Shown here piece after piece: positions 26,503 to 35,767 of a stretch of DNA of 51,337 nucleotides. Made by a program: the position numbers and the translations under genes. Numbering within the stretch: position 1 is the stretch's first letter; every line of letters begins with the position of its first letter. This DNA is from JAJZMA01 sp021850405 (GTDB lineage Bacteria; Chloroflexota; Dormibacteria; Aeolococcales; Aeolococcaceae): positions 1 to 51,337 of the forward strand of contig DAHXLU010000054.1 of NCBI GenBank assembly GCA_027365835.1, given 5' to 3'. The notes beneath the pieces are model-generated. The model worked only from the letters and a program-made list of their open reading frames with translations. It was not told the DNA's origin and did no database searches.

Positions 26503-28625
26503 CAGTCGCCATCCTCCTGACCGCGCTGGTCCTGGGGTTGCCACTTGCTGGCTCGGTGGTCGCTGCACTCACAAGCAGGGTTCCATCGGCTTCTGTCTGG
26601 GCCGGAAATCTTTCCATTGGCGCAGCGTTTCTTGTAGCTGTGGGCATCCTGTGGTCTGTTCTCGCGTCCAGCCTGCCCTCCCGTAGCACTACCGTCCTTT
26701 TCTGGAACTGGTTTTCGGCGGGGCACCAGCTGCCAGTAGTAGGGGTCCAGTTCACCCTTGACCCACTGAGCGCTGTGATGCTGATGGTGATCACCGGTGT
26801 AGGGTTGCTTATCCATATCTACAGCATCGGATATATGGATGGAGATCCCGGCATCGGACGGTTCTTCAGCTACATGAACTTCTTTATCTTTTCCATGGTT
26901 CTGCTGGTTCTTGCTGCAAACCTTGTCTTCCTGATAATTGGCTGGGCTCTGGTGGCGCTTTCCAGCTACCTGCTTATCGGCTTCTGGTACGAGCGCCCAT
27001 CTGCTGTAAGCGCAGCCCGCAAGGCATTCATTACCCAGGTCATAGGTGACGTAGCTCTTGTTATCGCCGCGTTCATGCTGGTTCTGGGGCTTACCTCCGG
27101 TCCAGACGGAAGTGGGCGGCACCTGTATTCGACCAGTTTGCCCACCATCTTTGCCCACGCAGCTTCTTTCAGTCTGGGGTCGCCCTACATTGTGACGATC
27201 TGCATTCTCCTGGCGATAGGGGCATTTGCCAAGAGCGCGCAGTTTCCCCTCCATACCTGGCTGCCAGATGCCATGGAGGGCCCCACACCGGTTTCAGCGC
27301 TCATTCATGCAGCCACGATGGTTACCGCGGGCGTCTATCTCATCGCAAGGTTCCATGTCCTGTTTGAGCGTGCGCCGATCGCAGCCGGAATGGTCGCGTG
27401 CGTCGGCATGGGTACTGCCCTTATGGCCGGTGTCATCGCGCTTTCGCAGGTAGACATAAAGCGGGTAATTGCATATTCCACGATGTCCCAGATTGGGCTC
27501 ATGATCTATGCCACCGGGATTGGCGCCTATAGTGCTGCGATTTATCACCTTGTGATGCACGCCATTTTCAAGGCTCTCCTTTTTATGGCAGCGGGCAATG
27601 TGATTCATGGGATGGGCGGAGAGCAGGATATCCGGGCAATGGGAGGGATGGGCAGGCGTCTAAGGCTCACCGAGGCATGCTTCCTCAGCGGGGCGCTCTC
27701 CCTGGCGGGGATTCCGCTCTTTGCTGGGTGGTGGAGCAAGGAGGGGCTGCTTGGCTTTGGGCTCCTGAACGGGCCTGGTGCGGCCCCCTGGATCCTCTAT
27801 CTGGTCGGTGTCTCCATCAACGTACTGACCGGTCTCTACATATTCCGCTTGTGGGGCATGGTTTTCCGTGGAGAGCCGGGGAGCGCTCGGGCAGCCAGTC
27901 CGCATGCTGCAGACCTTTCCGCAGGGGCCCGTCAGTTCTGGATGGCAGCAGAGCGGATCCTGCGTCCGCTGTTTACCTGGCCAGTCATCCTGCTTGACCT
28001 GGTCTCTTTGAGAAACAAGGGTCTTGAGGAGGTTCAGGACCCTGTTCTGGAAGCACCGGTGAGCATGTTGCTTCCCGTCACGGTTCTGGCAGTGCTCGCC
28101 GCCTGTCTTGGAATTTTTATACAGTGGCCGTTTACTGTAGCAGGGTTTGGAGCACAGTTCTTTACGGGGTTCCTGCAACCGGTCTTTGGAAGCACGGGGA
28201 CCGGTCTTGCAGTGGCACCGGGTGCAGGCCTTGGAGCAGGGGGGCTCATAGCTGGGACGCTTCTGTCAGCGGTTGGTGTGACGGCGGGATTTATGGCATG
28301 GGCGGCCCATAGGCGTCGCCAGGGGATGCCGTTTCCGGTACCGCAGTTTGCTGTGGCACTCTCGTCCAGCAAATTCTACTTTGACGAGTTGTACGATGTG
28401 CTGCTATGCCGACCAGTGCTCGGAGTGGGGCGCTTTGTCAGTCGGGTTGCAGATCCGGATGGAATTGATGGTGTGGTCACGTGGGTTAGTGACGTAATTG
28501 GGGATTACTCTGAGATTGTGCGGCTCTGGCAGACCGGGTTCCTGCGTGACTACGCTGCGATCATGATGGTGTTTGTAGCAGTGTTCGTGCTGGTAGCGGT
28601 GCTATTTATAGGGAAAGTGGCATGA
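26499..28625 (+). CDS. nuoL: NADH-quinone oxidoreductase subunit L
   Basis: A 708-residue antiporter-like subunit at the distal end of the membrane arm, including the long C-terminal lateral helix region. Recognisable blocks: HTWLPDAMEGPTPVSALIHA, TMVTAGVYLIAR and AYSTMSQIG. It is longer than E. coli NuoL (613) mainly in the C-terminal part (about 470-650), which has an additional hydrophobic stretch. Overlaps nuoK and nuoM by four bases (ATGA). Confidence 0.96.
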   Translation: MTVAILLTALVLGLPLAGSVVAALTSRVPSASVWAGNLSIGAAFLVAVGILWSVLASSLPSRSTTVLFWNWFSAGHQLPVVGVQFTLDPLSAVMLMVITGVGLLIHIYSIGYMDGDPGIGRFFSYMNFFIFSMVLLVLAANLVFLIIGWALVALSSYLLIGFWYERPSAVSAARKAFITQVIGDVALVIAAFMLVLGLTSGPDGSGRHLYSTSLPTIFAHAASFSLGSPYIVTICILLAIGAFAKSAQFPLHTWLPDAMEGPTPVSALIHAATMVTAGVYLIARFHVLFERAPIAAGMVACVGMGTALMAGVIALSQVDIKRVIAYSTMSQIGLMIYATGIGAYSAAIYHLVMHAIFKALLFMAAGNVIHGMGGEQDIRAMGGMGRRLRLTEACFLSGALSLAGIPLFAGWWSKEGLLGFGLLNGPGAAPWILYLVGVSINVLTGLYIFRLWGMVFRGEPGSARAASPHAADLSAGARQFWMAAERILRPLFTWPVILLDLVSLRNKGLEEVQDPVLEAPVSMLLPVTVLAVLAACLGIFIQWPFTVAGFGAQFFTGFLQPVFGSTGTGLAVAPGAGLGAGGLIAGTLLSAVGVTAGFMAWAAHRRRQGMPFPVPQFAVALSSSKFYFDELYDVLLCRPVLGVGRFVSRVADPDGIDGVVTWVSDVIGDYSEIVRLWQTGFLRDYAAIMMVFVAVFVLVAVLFIGKVA

Positions 28626-30226
28626 GTGGGTTCCCATGGCTACTGGTTGCACTGGTAGTGCCAGCCGGAGCTGCTTTGCTGCTGCAGATCCTCCCACTTT
28701 CCCCTGCAGCATGCAGGTGGTACTCAATTGTGGCCGCAGCCATAACATTCCTGCTGTCTGCCATATTTGTTGGTGCATTTCTCGTGCACCCCTCCCAGGG
28801 CAGCTCTGCGGGCATCGCGTTCCAGTTCGCAGTGCAGCATTCATGGATGCCACAGATTGGGGCGCTGTTCAGCATTGGCCTGGATGGCGTAGGAGTGTGG
28901 CTGCTGGCGCTGAACGCCGCACTGTTCCTGCTGGCAATGCTGGTGGTGCCGACCGGAGGAAAGGCACAGCCCAGGGCAAAGCTTCTCTTTGGGCTGATGC
29001 TGCTAACCGAGACCGCCACAGCTGGGGTTATTCTTAGCCTCGATCTCCTCCTGTTCTACTTTTTCTGGGAGGGAATGCTAATCCCCCTGTATTTCCTGCT
29101 GGGTGGCTGGGGCGGCGAGGGCAGGAGAGCTGCAACCATGAAGTTTGTGGTGTACACAGCTGCAGGCTCGCTCCTGATGCTCGTAGCCCTTATCTATGTG
29201 GCATATGCGTCCCATGCCCAGTACGGGGTTATCTCCTTTAGCCTCTCCTCATTCATTGCGCACCCGCTTGCGTCCGGCAGCTGGGTTTCCCCCTTGATAC
29301 ACCTGACTCCGCTCCAGATTGCATTCCTGGCGTTTGGTCTTGCCTTTGCCATAAAGGCCCCGCTGGTCCCGTTTCACAGCTGGTTGCCAGCAAGCTATGA
29401 GAATGCGCCCCCATATGTGCTCACGTTTTTTGCCGGTATAGTGGGCAAACTTGGCTTGTTTGGGTTTATCCGGTTTGGCGAGGTGATCTTCCCCGGCCCC
29501 ATGCACCAGTTTCAGTGGCTGCTCATCGGTATGGCCCTGCTGAGTGTGGTCTGGGGCGCGCTTATTGCCCTGACCGAGACTGACATGAAGCGGATTGTGT
29601 CCTATGCGAGTATCAGCCATATAGGGTTCATCGCCCTTGGCATATTTACGCTTTCGGTTGTAGGACTCTCGGGCGCGGTAATCCAGATGGTAAGTCACGG
29701 CGTGGTCATAGCTGGCCTCTTCCTGATTGTCTGGTATCTTGAGGAACGCACTGGGAGCCGCAGTCGTCATGATGTGGTCGGGCTGGAAAAGAGGATGCCG
29801 TGGCTTTATGTATTTTTCCTGACAATCACCCTCGGGGCACTCGGCATGCCAGGGACCAGCAGCTTTGTGGGCGAGTTTTTTATTATGCTCGGCGCGTTCC
29901 AGGTTACTCCGGTCGCTGTAGTGGTGGCCGGGGCTGGAGTCGTGCTTGCATGCTGGTACATGCTCCGGATCCATCAGGGCGCAATGCATGAGCCTCTGCC
30001 AGCCGACCTTGAGAAAGTTCGCGACATTACCATCTGGCAGGGAGCTGCCCTGGCGGCAGTGTGCGTAGTTATTATCGTGCTCGGTATTTATCCTGCACCG
30101 GTGAGCCAGGCTGCGCTGAACTCTGAGCAGCAGTACACAGCGCTTGCTGGGGCACATGCTGCGGCTGGGACGACAGCGGTGCGCTTTTCAGTACCGAATC
30201 CGGCCAGTGGCCCGGGAGGCCGATGA
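28622..30226 (+). CDS. nuoM: NADH-quinone oxidoreductase subunit M
   Basis: A 534-residue antiporter-like proton-pumping subunit with about 14 helices. The block IKAPLVPFHSWLPASYENAP, the glutamate-bearing FFWEGMLIPLYFLLG and the KRIVSYASISHIGF helix are typical. The last 40 residues are a polar tail. Overlaps nuoL and nuoN by four bases. Confidence 0.96.
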   Translation: MSGFPWLLVALVVPAGAALLLQILPLSPAACRWYSIVAAAITFLLSAIFVGAFLVHPSQGSSAGIAFQFAVQHSWMPQIGALFSIGLDGVGVWLLALNAALFLLAMLVVPTGGKAQPRAKLLFGLMLLTETATAGVILSLDLLLFYFFWEGMLIPLYFLLGGWGGEGRRAATMKFVVYTAAGSLLMLVALIYVAYASHAQYGVISFSLSSFIAHPLASGSWVSPLIHLTPLQIAFLAFGLAFAIKAPLVPFHSWLPASYENAPPYVLTFFAGIVGKLGLFGFIRFGEVIFPGPMHQFQWLLIGMALLSVVWGALIALTETDMKRIVSYASISHIGFIALGIFTLSVVGLSGAVIQMVSHGVVIAGLFLIVWYLEERTGSRSRHDVVGLEKRMPWLYVFFLTITLGALGMPGTSSFVGEFFIMLGAFQVTPVAVVVAGAGVVLACWYMLRIHQGAMHEPLPADLEKVRDITIWQGAALAAVCVVIIVLGIYPAPVSQAALNSEQQYTALAGAHAAAGTTAVRFSVPNPASGPGGR

Positions 30227-31785
30227 TGTCCTTGTTCTTCCTGGGGGCCAGCCAGCTCCAGCTCGCGCCTCTTCCTGGCTCTGGCGATCTTGCGATGATA
30301 TGGCCCGTAGTTATTGTTGCGCTGGCGTTTCTCCTTCTGATGGTGGAAGATGCCCTGTTCTCCAGACCCTCTGCTTCAATGGCTGGCTATATCACCGCAC
30401 TGACGGGAGTTTTTCTGGCAATTCTCGCTACGTTGTGGGAGTGGTTCTACAACACACCCAAAGTGTTTGGCTTTGGTGAGGGTGTCGCCTATGATCTCTC
30501 GCTGGCGGGGGATCATCTGGGTCAGTTTTTTGGCTTGATAATACTGGTGACCGCGCTTGTGAGTATCCTGCTTTCGCGCGGCTATCTGGGCCGGCGCCGC
30601 CTGTCGGCTCCTGAGTATTACGCACTTATGCTCGCTGCTACTGCGGGCATGCAGCTCCTTGCCGGGGCGCTTGACCTTATTGTCATATTCCTTGGGATCG
30701 AGTTGCTCTCCATATCGCTCTACGTTCTCAGTGCGTACGGGAGGGACGATACCAGGAGTCAGGAGGCTGGGTTGAAATACCTCATCCTTGGTGGTATGGC
30801 CTCTGCTGTGCTCCTCTATGGCATGGCTCTGGTGTTCGGCTCAACTGGTCACACAGTGCTGCCACTGATCCATGCAACGCTTGCATACGCCGCATCGCAG
30901 GGACAGGCTCCAGGCACCCTGCTGATTGCAGGCATGGCACTGATTCTGGTGGGATTTGCCTTCAAGATCAGTGCTGCGCCGTTCCACGTCTGGACCCCAG
31001 ATGTGTATCAGGGTGCGCCCATGAGCGTAACAATGTTTATGAGCGTGGCGACCAAGGTGGCTGCCTTTGCCGCTCTCATCAGGCTTTTTGAGGTTACCTT
31101 TGGCGGTATCGCGACCTACTGGTACCCACTCATGGCCGGGGTTGCCATCATGTCAATGCTATGGGGCAATATTGCAGCACTCACCCAGTCGAGCATCAAG
31201 CGCATGCTTGCGTATTCTGGCATTGCGCAGGCGGGCTATATGCTCATAGGCGTTGCAGTCGCGACCCAGCAGTCCGTAACGGCTGTGCTCTTTTACCTTG
31301 CGGCGTACGCAGTAACAAATCTGGGGGCATTCGCAGTGCTGACAGCGATGAGTAATGGGACTGAGGACATAGACTCCTACGATGGCATTCGGGGCCTCGC
31401 CTATCGCAGGCCATATGTGGCGGTTGCCCTTTGCATCTTCATGCTGTCGCTGGCTGGCTTTCCGCCTACGGTTGGCTTCCTGGGCAAGTTCCTTGTGTTC
31501 CAGGCCGCAGTTGGATCCCCTCACCTCTGGCTGGCGATCTATGGTGCGGTCATGAGTGCAGTTGCCCTTGTCTACTACCTGCGCGTCGCCATCCTCGTGT
31601 TCATGCCTGCTGCGGACGGGGTAGAGGTCGACTGGCCACAGACGGGCCTGGTGGCGGGAGGGGTACTATCGGTGGCTGCAGTGGCTACCCTTGTGCTGGG
31701 CATGATCGGAACCCTACTACTGGATCCGGCGGCAATTGCTGCCAATGGCAACGCAATTGTCGGGTTCGTGGCACATCTGCTCTGA
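30223..31785 (+). CDS. nuoN: NADH-quinone oxidoreductase subunit N
   Basis: A 520-residue third antiporter-like subunit, closing the operon. Typical blocks are GIELLSISLYVLSAYGR, FKISAAPFHVWTPDVYQGAP and KRMLAYSGIAQAGY. ATG 30223 overlaps the nuoM stop; ATG 30226 is equally possible. It converges on the GH15 gene; the 73 bases between them hold no clear terminator. Confidence 0.96.
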   Translation: MMSLFFLGASQLQLAPLPGSGDLAMIWPVVIVALAFLLLMVEDALFSRPSASMAGYITALTGVFLAILATLWEWFYNTPKVFGFGEGVAYDLSLAGDHLGQFFGLIILVTALVSILLSRGYLGRRRLSAPEYYALMLAATAGMQLLAGALDLIVIFLGIELLSISLYVLSAYGRDDTRSQEAGLKYLILGGMASAVLLYGMALVFGSTGHTVLPLIHATLAYAASQGQAPGTLLIAGMALILVGFAFKISAAPFHVWTPDVYQGAPMSVTMFMSVATKVAAFAALIRLFEVTFGGIATYWYPLMAGVAIMSMLWGNIAALTQSSIKRMLAYSGIAQAGYMLIGVAVATQQSVTAVLFYLAAYAVTNLGAFAVLTAMSNGTEDIDSYDGIRGLAYRRPYVAVALCIFMLSLAGFPPTVGFLGKFLVFQAAVGSPHLWLAIYGAVMSAVALVYYLRVAILVFMPAADGVEVDWPQTGLVAGGVLSVAAVATLVLGMIGTLLLDPAAIAANGNAIVGFVAHLL

Positions 31786-31858
31786 TTCTGGCTGTGATCG
31801 TGCCTGGGAGAGCCTGGGCCAGCATCCTTACAGGGGGTGGCTGCCAGGGCCGGGTTGT

Positions 31859-33871
31859 TCAGAGGGCTGCGGCAGGATCCTGGAGTGACTCGGCGAGGAC
31901 AGCGCTTTGCTTCAGGTAGTGGTGTACGGAACTGACAAATTCGGCATGGCTCCAGGTTAGCGGCGAGACGGAAAGCGGCTGATCTGTGTAGGGGTGCACC
32001 TGCTCAGCCAGTATGCCGCTGGGCAGGGCCCGCCTGGCCACCCACGAGAGCATGTCGGCTGCGGCAGAAAGTCCCTGCTGCGAATCGGCAGTTTCTGCCA
32101 GGTAGTTTCCCATCCAGAGGGTGCATACAAACCAGGGGTTTCCAGGGACATTGGCCGTGTCATGGGATACCTGCTGATAGTAGTCATTCTCATAGCGCGC
32201 ATATCCACCGACTTTTGTTTTTACCAGCAGACGATCCCTGATCGCCTGCATTGTACTTGCTATTCTGGGGTCGTCTGCTGGCAGCAGGCCGTACTGCCAG
32301 AGCGCAGAAAGCGAGCTGTCAATGGTGGAATCTGCCACCACTGTGCCGCTGTCGTCGACTGTGAGCATCCTGGCAAAACGGTTGAGGTCGGCCCGAAAGA
32401 GATATTTGCATGCAGCTGCCTGTATCTCTGCAGCAGCATCTGAATACTTGCGGGCATTTTCCCTGTCTCCAAAGGCAGATGCCAGTCGTTCTGCAGCCAG
32501 GAGACCAGCGTAAACTGTTGCCACCGTAAACGCGTGGACTCCCCATCTTTCCTCCCACAGATCCCAGGATGGTGCTGGAAGACCCGTGGCTTTGTCCCTG
32601 TAGCCCACCATGAAGCTGGCTGGGGTGGTGACCAGATTCCTGTAGAGCGGCGAGATGCCGTCGACGTCATGGGTTTTGGCAAAGTAGCGCTCGAGCGCCC
32701 ATATTACCAGCGCGGTTTCGTCTTCCTGTATAGGGAGCACTGGTTTTCCATCACGTACCCATGGGTGCCAGGATGAGGCAAGACATCCGTCCGGGGAATA
32801 CTTGTGAAGGAAATATCCTTCCTTTCTTATCACTCCTTCACAGAACCTGAAAAATGCCAGCGCAATATTTTGGTACCCGGCATCCAGCAGTGCAGCCGCC
32901 GTTATTGCACCGTCACGGGGCCACACATAGCTGTAGCTATCGCGCGCGAAACCGATGATGTCGGAATCGTTTGCAGCCAGTATTCCTCCTTCCTGGTCAA
33001 TCTGGGTGCGCAGCGTCAGGATGGAGCGGGTGTAGAGGTTTGCAACCTCAGCAGGCAGACTGTCGATGCCTGCGGGCAGTTTTTCTCCCCATAGCCTCCA
33101 GTACGTCCGGGTTCTTGAGAGCAGTGAGGAGGGTCCGCGCTCGCAGACGAGCTGGTTAAGTGCATGTACCTCGCCAATGTGGCTGCCGGCGATATCCCAG
33201 GTGTAGAACCTGGCAGCACTTCCCGGAAGGAGGGTGTGGTTGAGCTGGAATACCGAATCCACGCTCCCCTGCGCAACGGGGTTGTTGCTCAGCTGTCCAT
33301 CTTCAGCGTCCTTCCAGGTGCCCTCGCTGCCGCCCATCTCAGCTTGCCCGGCAGCAAATCCGTCGAGTCTGGCTGTGGCGGCAGTCCCTTTGTGGTCGGC
33401 TGCCATTCCTGAGCAGAGCAGGTAGAAGTTATCCTTGTAGTGGACCATCGCTGTTGCCCCTGGGTCAAAGTAGGCGGTGTCACCGATGTCATTTCCTCCC
33501 ATATGGAGGTCGTGGTGGATGAACAGGCGCAGCGCTCTTTCAGAGCTGCCCGTTCCCGTTACGTCGATCTGGCGCACGTATATGCGCTCGTGAAAGTCGA
33601 TGCATTCGTGGATTTCAATTTCCACTTCCATGGCACGGTGCTGCAGGTGGACAGCAGTGACGAGTGTGCCGGGCTCATAGCCAAGGGTCTTCGTCCAGCC
33701 ATCATCTCCTGCCCATGAGAAAACGCCGTCCAGCCAGACACCCAGGCGGCTGACGGAGCCGTTGCAATGGCTTTCCATTCCTATGTGAGGGAAGTAGATG
33801 TCCCTGAGCTGGTAACGGCTGTCAAAGCAGTACAGCATGCGTCCGTTCCCAAGCGGCAAGTCTCTCGGCAT
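31859..33871 (-). CDS. Glycoside hydrolase family 15 (glucoamylase/trehalase-like)
   Basis: A 670-residue cytosolic-looking enzyme. It begins with RDLPLGNGRMLYCFD, the usual start of bacterial GH15 proteins, has an N-terminal beta-sandwich (about 1-260) and a C-terminal alpha/alpha barrel. WPRD (317-320) lines the substrate pocket; Glu440 in WDLWEERWG is the expected general acid and Glu623 in GILAEQ the general base. Relatives hydrolyse alpha-glucans, isomaltose or trehalose to glucose; which one cannot be told here. No Shine-Dalgarno precedes the ATG, but TAATCT sits 6 bases upstream, suggesting a leaderless transcript. The phosphatase gene upstream is 129 bases away. Confidence 0.9.
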   Translation of the reverse strand: MPRDLPLGNGRMLYCFDSRYQLRDIYFPHIGMESHCNGSVSRLGVWLDGVFSWAGDDGWTKTLGYEPGTLVTAVHLQHRAMEVEIEIHECIDFHERIYVRQIDVTGTGSSERALRLFIHHDLHMGGNDIGDTAYFDPGATAMVHYKDNFYLLCSGMAADHKGTAATARLDGFAAGQAEMGGSEGTWKDAEDGQLSNNPVAQGSVDSVFQLNHTLLPGSAARFYTWDIAGSHIGEVHALNQLVCERGPSSLLSRTRTYWRLWGEKLPAGIDSLPAEVANLYTRSILTLRTQIDQEGGILAANDSDIIGFARDSYSYVWPRDGAITAAALLDAGYQNIALAFFRFCEGVIRKEGYFLHKYSPDGCLASSWHPWVRDGKPVLPIQEDETALVIWALERYFAKTHDVDGISPLYRNLVTTPASFMVGYRDKATGLPAPSWDLWEERWGVHAFTVATVYAGLLAAERLASAFGDRENARKYSDAAAEIQAAACKYLFRADLNRFARMLTVDDSGTVVADSTIDSSLSALWQYGLLPADDPRIASTMQAIRDRLLVKTKVGGYARYENDYYQQVSHDTANVPGNPWFVCTLWMGNYLAETADSQQGLSAAADMLSWVARRALPSGILAEQVHPYTDQPLSVSPLTWSHAEFVSSVHHYLKQSAVLAESLQDPAAAL

Positions 33872-33877
33872 GGCTAC

Positions 33878-33883
33878 AGATTA
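33878..33883 (-). promoter_or_regulatory. -10 box, leaderless (GH15)
   Basis: TAATCT on the minus strand, six bases before the ATG at 33871. Fits the TANNNT-N6-ATG pattern seen at six other genes here. Confidence 0.5.
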
Positions 33884-34000
33884 TGGCGCCTTTCGAGAGG
33901 GCTCTACATTTCTCCAAAGCAGGGGACATACTGGTGAGCGGCCCTCCTGGCAGATACGGCCCTTGCCTCCGGCCCCCCAGGGAGAGCCGGTGGCATCCAG

Positions 34001-34711
34001 CTACTTGCCAGCAGGTGCAGCCTGGTCCTCTCGTGTGCTGGCAGTGTCGCCTGTCTGGGACGGATTGCTGTCAGGGTGGTCATCCAGGAGCAGTTCAGTC
34101 GGTGGATGGTACTCCAGGCTCTCCAGGAAGGTGCCGTCGTACTCCAGCCTCAGGAAGCCACCTTTGGCGCACTGGAGGATGTGCAGCGCGGCGTCTGGGC
34201 GCCGCTGGGCCTTTATCCAGAACGCCTGGATTGGATCTCCATGGCTCACAAATACTGCGCCCTCCCCAGGGTGCTCGACAAGGAACTGCTCAATGACCCC
34301 ATTTATGCGGCTGGCCATGGCTTCCACCGATTCATCCGATGGCAGGAGTCCAGGCTTTGCCAGATGGATCATCCAGAGCGGCCGCCGCAAGGGGACCAGT
34401 TTGCGTGGTACTCCCTGGAGATAGAGGGCAAAGTGAGCCTCAATCAGTTCACTGGTTGTTGTGATCTCCAGCGGGCCATTCCTCCTCGCCTCTGCGATGG
34501 CGCGGGCCGTCTCCTGGGCTCTCTGTAGTGGACTGGCAAATATTGCAGATATAGGTTGGTCCTCAAAGTACTTTCCCAGGGCAGCTGACTGGCGACGCCC
34601 CTTCTCGCTTAGGCCAAAGCCCGGAAGATGGCCATAAAGTACATTGCCCGGGTTTTCCACGTCGCAATGGCGGGCCAGATACAGTACTGTGTGGGGTGTT
34701 GCGCCGCTCAT
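34001..34711 (-). CDS. Histidine phosphatase family protein
   Basis: A 236-residue phosphoglycerate-mutase-like protein. The catalytic start reads LARHCDVEN (His15), so the common RHG is RHC; Arg64 in SPLQRAQET and His157 in VSHGDPIQ complete the expected phosphate pocket, with an acidic donor in SELIEAHF. The family includes many small-molecule phosphatases; substrate unknown. The tail (about 205-236) is acidic and probably disordered. No Shine-Dalgarno; TAGGAT lies 6 bases before the ATG. Confidence 0.85.
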   Translation of the reverse strand: MSGATPHTVLYLARHCDVENPGNVLYGHLPGFGLSEKGRRQSAALGKYFEDQPISAIFASPLQRAQETARAIAEARRNGPLEITTTSELIEAHFALYLQGVPRKLVPLRRPLWMIHLAKPGLLPSDESVEAMASRINGVIEQFLVEHPGEGAVFVSHGDPIQAFWIKAQRRPDAALHILQCAKGGFLRLEYDGTFLESLEYHPPTELLLDDHPDSNPSQTGDTASTREDQAAPAGK

Positions 34712-34717
34712 AGCTTT

Positions 34718-34723
34718 ATCCTA
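34718..34723 (-). promoter_or_regulatory. -10 box, leaderless (histidine phosphatase)
   Basis: TAGGAT on the minus strand followed by AAAGCT and the ATG at 34711, spacing six bases. Confidence 0.5.
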
Positions 34724-34858
34724 TATCGATACAGTAATTTCCCGTCGCTTTGGCGGGCCCTGGGCACCCCACCCTCACAGGTAGTGGGTATACAGACTGC
34801 TTTCAGCGGCTTCTACGCAGGAGTGGTATTTATAGAGTCATCCATGCGGCTGGGCGAG

Positions 34859-34931
34859 CGCCCCCTGCAGGATTTGAACCTGCGACCAACCGCTTAGAAG
34901 GCGGCTGCTCTGTCCTCTGAGCTAAGGGGGC
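34859..34931 (-). tRNA. tRNA-Arg(TCT)
   Basis: The minus strand folds as a 73-base cloverleaf: acceptor GCCCCCT (34931-34925) pairs with AGGGGGC (34866-34860), the anticodon arm CCGC/GCGG flanks loop CTTCTAA with anticodon TCT at 34898-34896, and GGTTCAAATCC forms the T arm. It decodes AGA. The discriminator is G and CCA is not encoded. It is divergent from tRNA-His. Confidence 0.95.
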
Positions 34932-35010
34932 GAGATGCGCACCAGGGGTTGGCGCGCGCCGTACATAGTTAGCATATTGGAAGCGTGGATGGTTGGACGG
35001 CCGTACGCCA

Positions 35011-35016
35011 TATAAT
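35011..35016 (+). promoter_or_regulatory. -10 box of tRNA-His
   Basis: A perfect TATAAT ends 12 bases before the tRNA-His gene at 35029. No good -35 lies at 16-18 bases upstream; TTGGAC at 34993-34998 is too close (12-base spacer). Confidence 0.65.
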
Positions 35017-35028
35017 CAGCTTCTCTGT

Positions 35029-35106
35029 GGTGGCCATAGCTCAGCTGGTTAGAGTGCCAGATTGTGGCTCTGGAGGTCGAGGGTTCGAATCCCTCTGGCC
35101 ACCCCA
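35029..35106 (+). tRNA. tRNA-His(GTG), CCA encoded
   Basis: Acceptor GTGGCCA (35030-35036) pairs with TGGCCAC (35096-35102). The anticodon loop TTGTGGC holds GTG at 35064-35066, between CCAGA and TCTGG stems; GGTTCGAATCC forms the T arm. The histidine-specific extra G at -1 (35029) pairs with discriminator C (35103), and CCA is encoded at 35104-35106, unlike the neighbouring tRNA-Arg. Confidence 0.96.
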
Positions 35107-35119
35107 GACGGCAGGCGGC

Positions 35120-35146
35120 AGGCAGCTGGACCCGACAGGGCTGCCT
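35120..35146 (+). other. Hairpin between tRNA-His and the RDD gene
   Basis: AGGCAGC (35120-35126) pairs perfectly with GCTGCCT (35140-35146) around a 13-base loop. No U-run follows; the ribosome site GGGGAG of the RDD gene begins three bases later (35149). It may separate or process a tRNA-mRNA transcript. Confidence 0.45.
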
Positions 35147-35158
35147 TAGGGGAGTTGT

Positions 35159-35698
35159 GTGGCTGTGCATGGAAGGGATAACCTCGTCATCCGCCGTATG
35201 GCAGCGTTGCTGGTTGACACTGCACTGGTTGGTGCCTACACAGCGTTGCTGGCGGGAGGTGTAGCTGCGGTCAGCTTCACCCCGGTTGAGGGTCTGCTGC
35301 GCCGGTTTCTCTCGGTGCCAGCAAGTGGTGAGACAGTACAGCTGTTTCTGCTCACTGCCCCTGCAATGGGCTACTTTGGCGTGGCCGAGTCTCTGGCTCC
35401 GGGGGCAACGGTGGGCAAGGCTCTGTTTGGGATACGGGTCGTAGGCAGCACGGGGGGGCGCCTGCCCGTTGCAAGGGCGCTGGAGCGCAGCATGTGGAAG
35501 GTTTTGCCCTGGGAGCTTGGCCACCTGGTCCTCTGGCGGATCAATTCTGGGGATGGGCTCGGGGAGCGGGAAGTGATGGGGGCTTACCTTGCTATCTATG
35601 CACTTTTGGGTAGCTATGTGGCATCAGCGGTTGCGACTGGCGGCCGCTCCTCTCTCTATGACTGGTTGAGTGCATCCCGGGTAGAGCCGGTCCTGTGA
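35159..35698 (+). CDS. RDD family membrane protein
   Basis: A 179-residue membrane protein with the RDD signature near the start (RRMAALLVDTALV, Arg and Asp of helix 1) and a GKALFGIRVV loop. Two to four helices are predicted. Family roles vary, with some members proposed as Na+/Li+/H+ antiporters. GTG 35159 follows GGGGAG by four bases. It begins 53 bases after tRNA-His and may share its transcript. Confidence 0.8.
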   Translation: MAVHGRDNLVIRRMAALLVDTALVGAYTALLAGGVAAVSFTPVEGLLRRFLSVPASGETVQLFLLTAPAMGYFGVAESLAPGATVGKALFGIRVVGSTGGRLPVARALERSMWKVLPWELGHLVLWRINSGDGLGEREVMGAYLAIYALLGSYVASAVATGGRSSLYDWLSASRVEPVL

Positions 35699-35767
35699 TT
35701 TTTCCACGTGGGTGTCATTAAGCTGCCTGGTCACACGGGTGCTCTCATCCCCGCTGCCCATTTCGCA

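Noticed and set aside
26454..27254. 266-codon antisense frame inside nuoL
   Set aside because: It is the reverse shadow of a GC-rich conserved gene; its composition is not protein-like.
29249..30157. 302-codon antisense frame inside nuoM
   Set aside because: Lies wholly opposite a conserved subunit, without a start signal.
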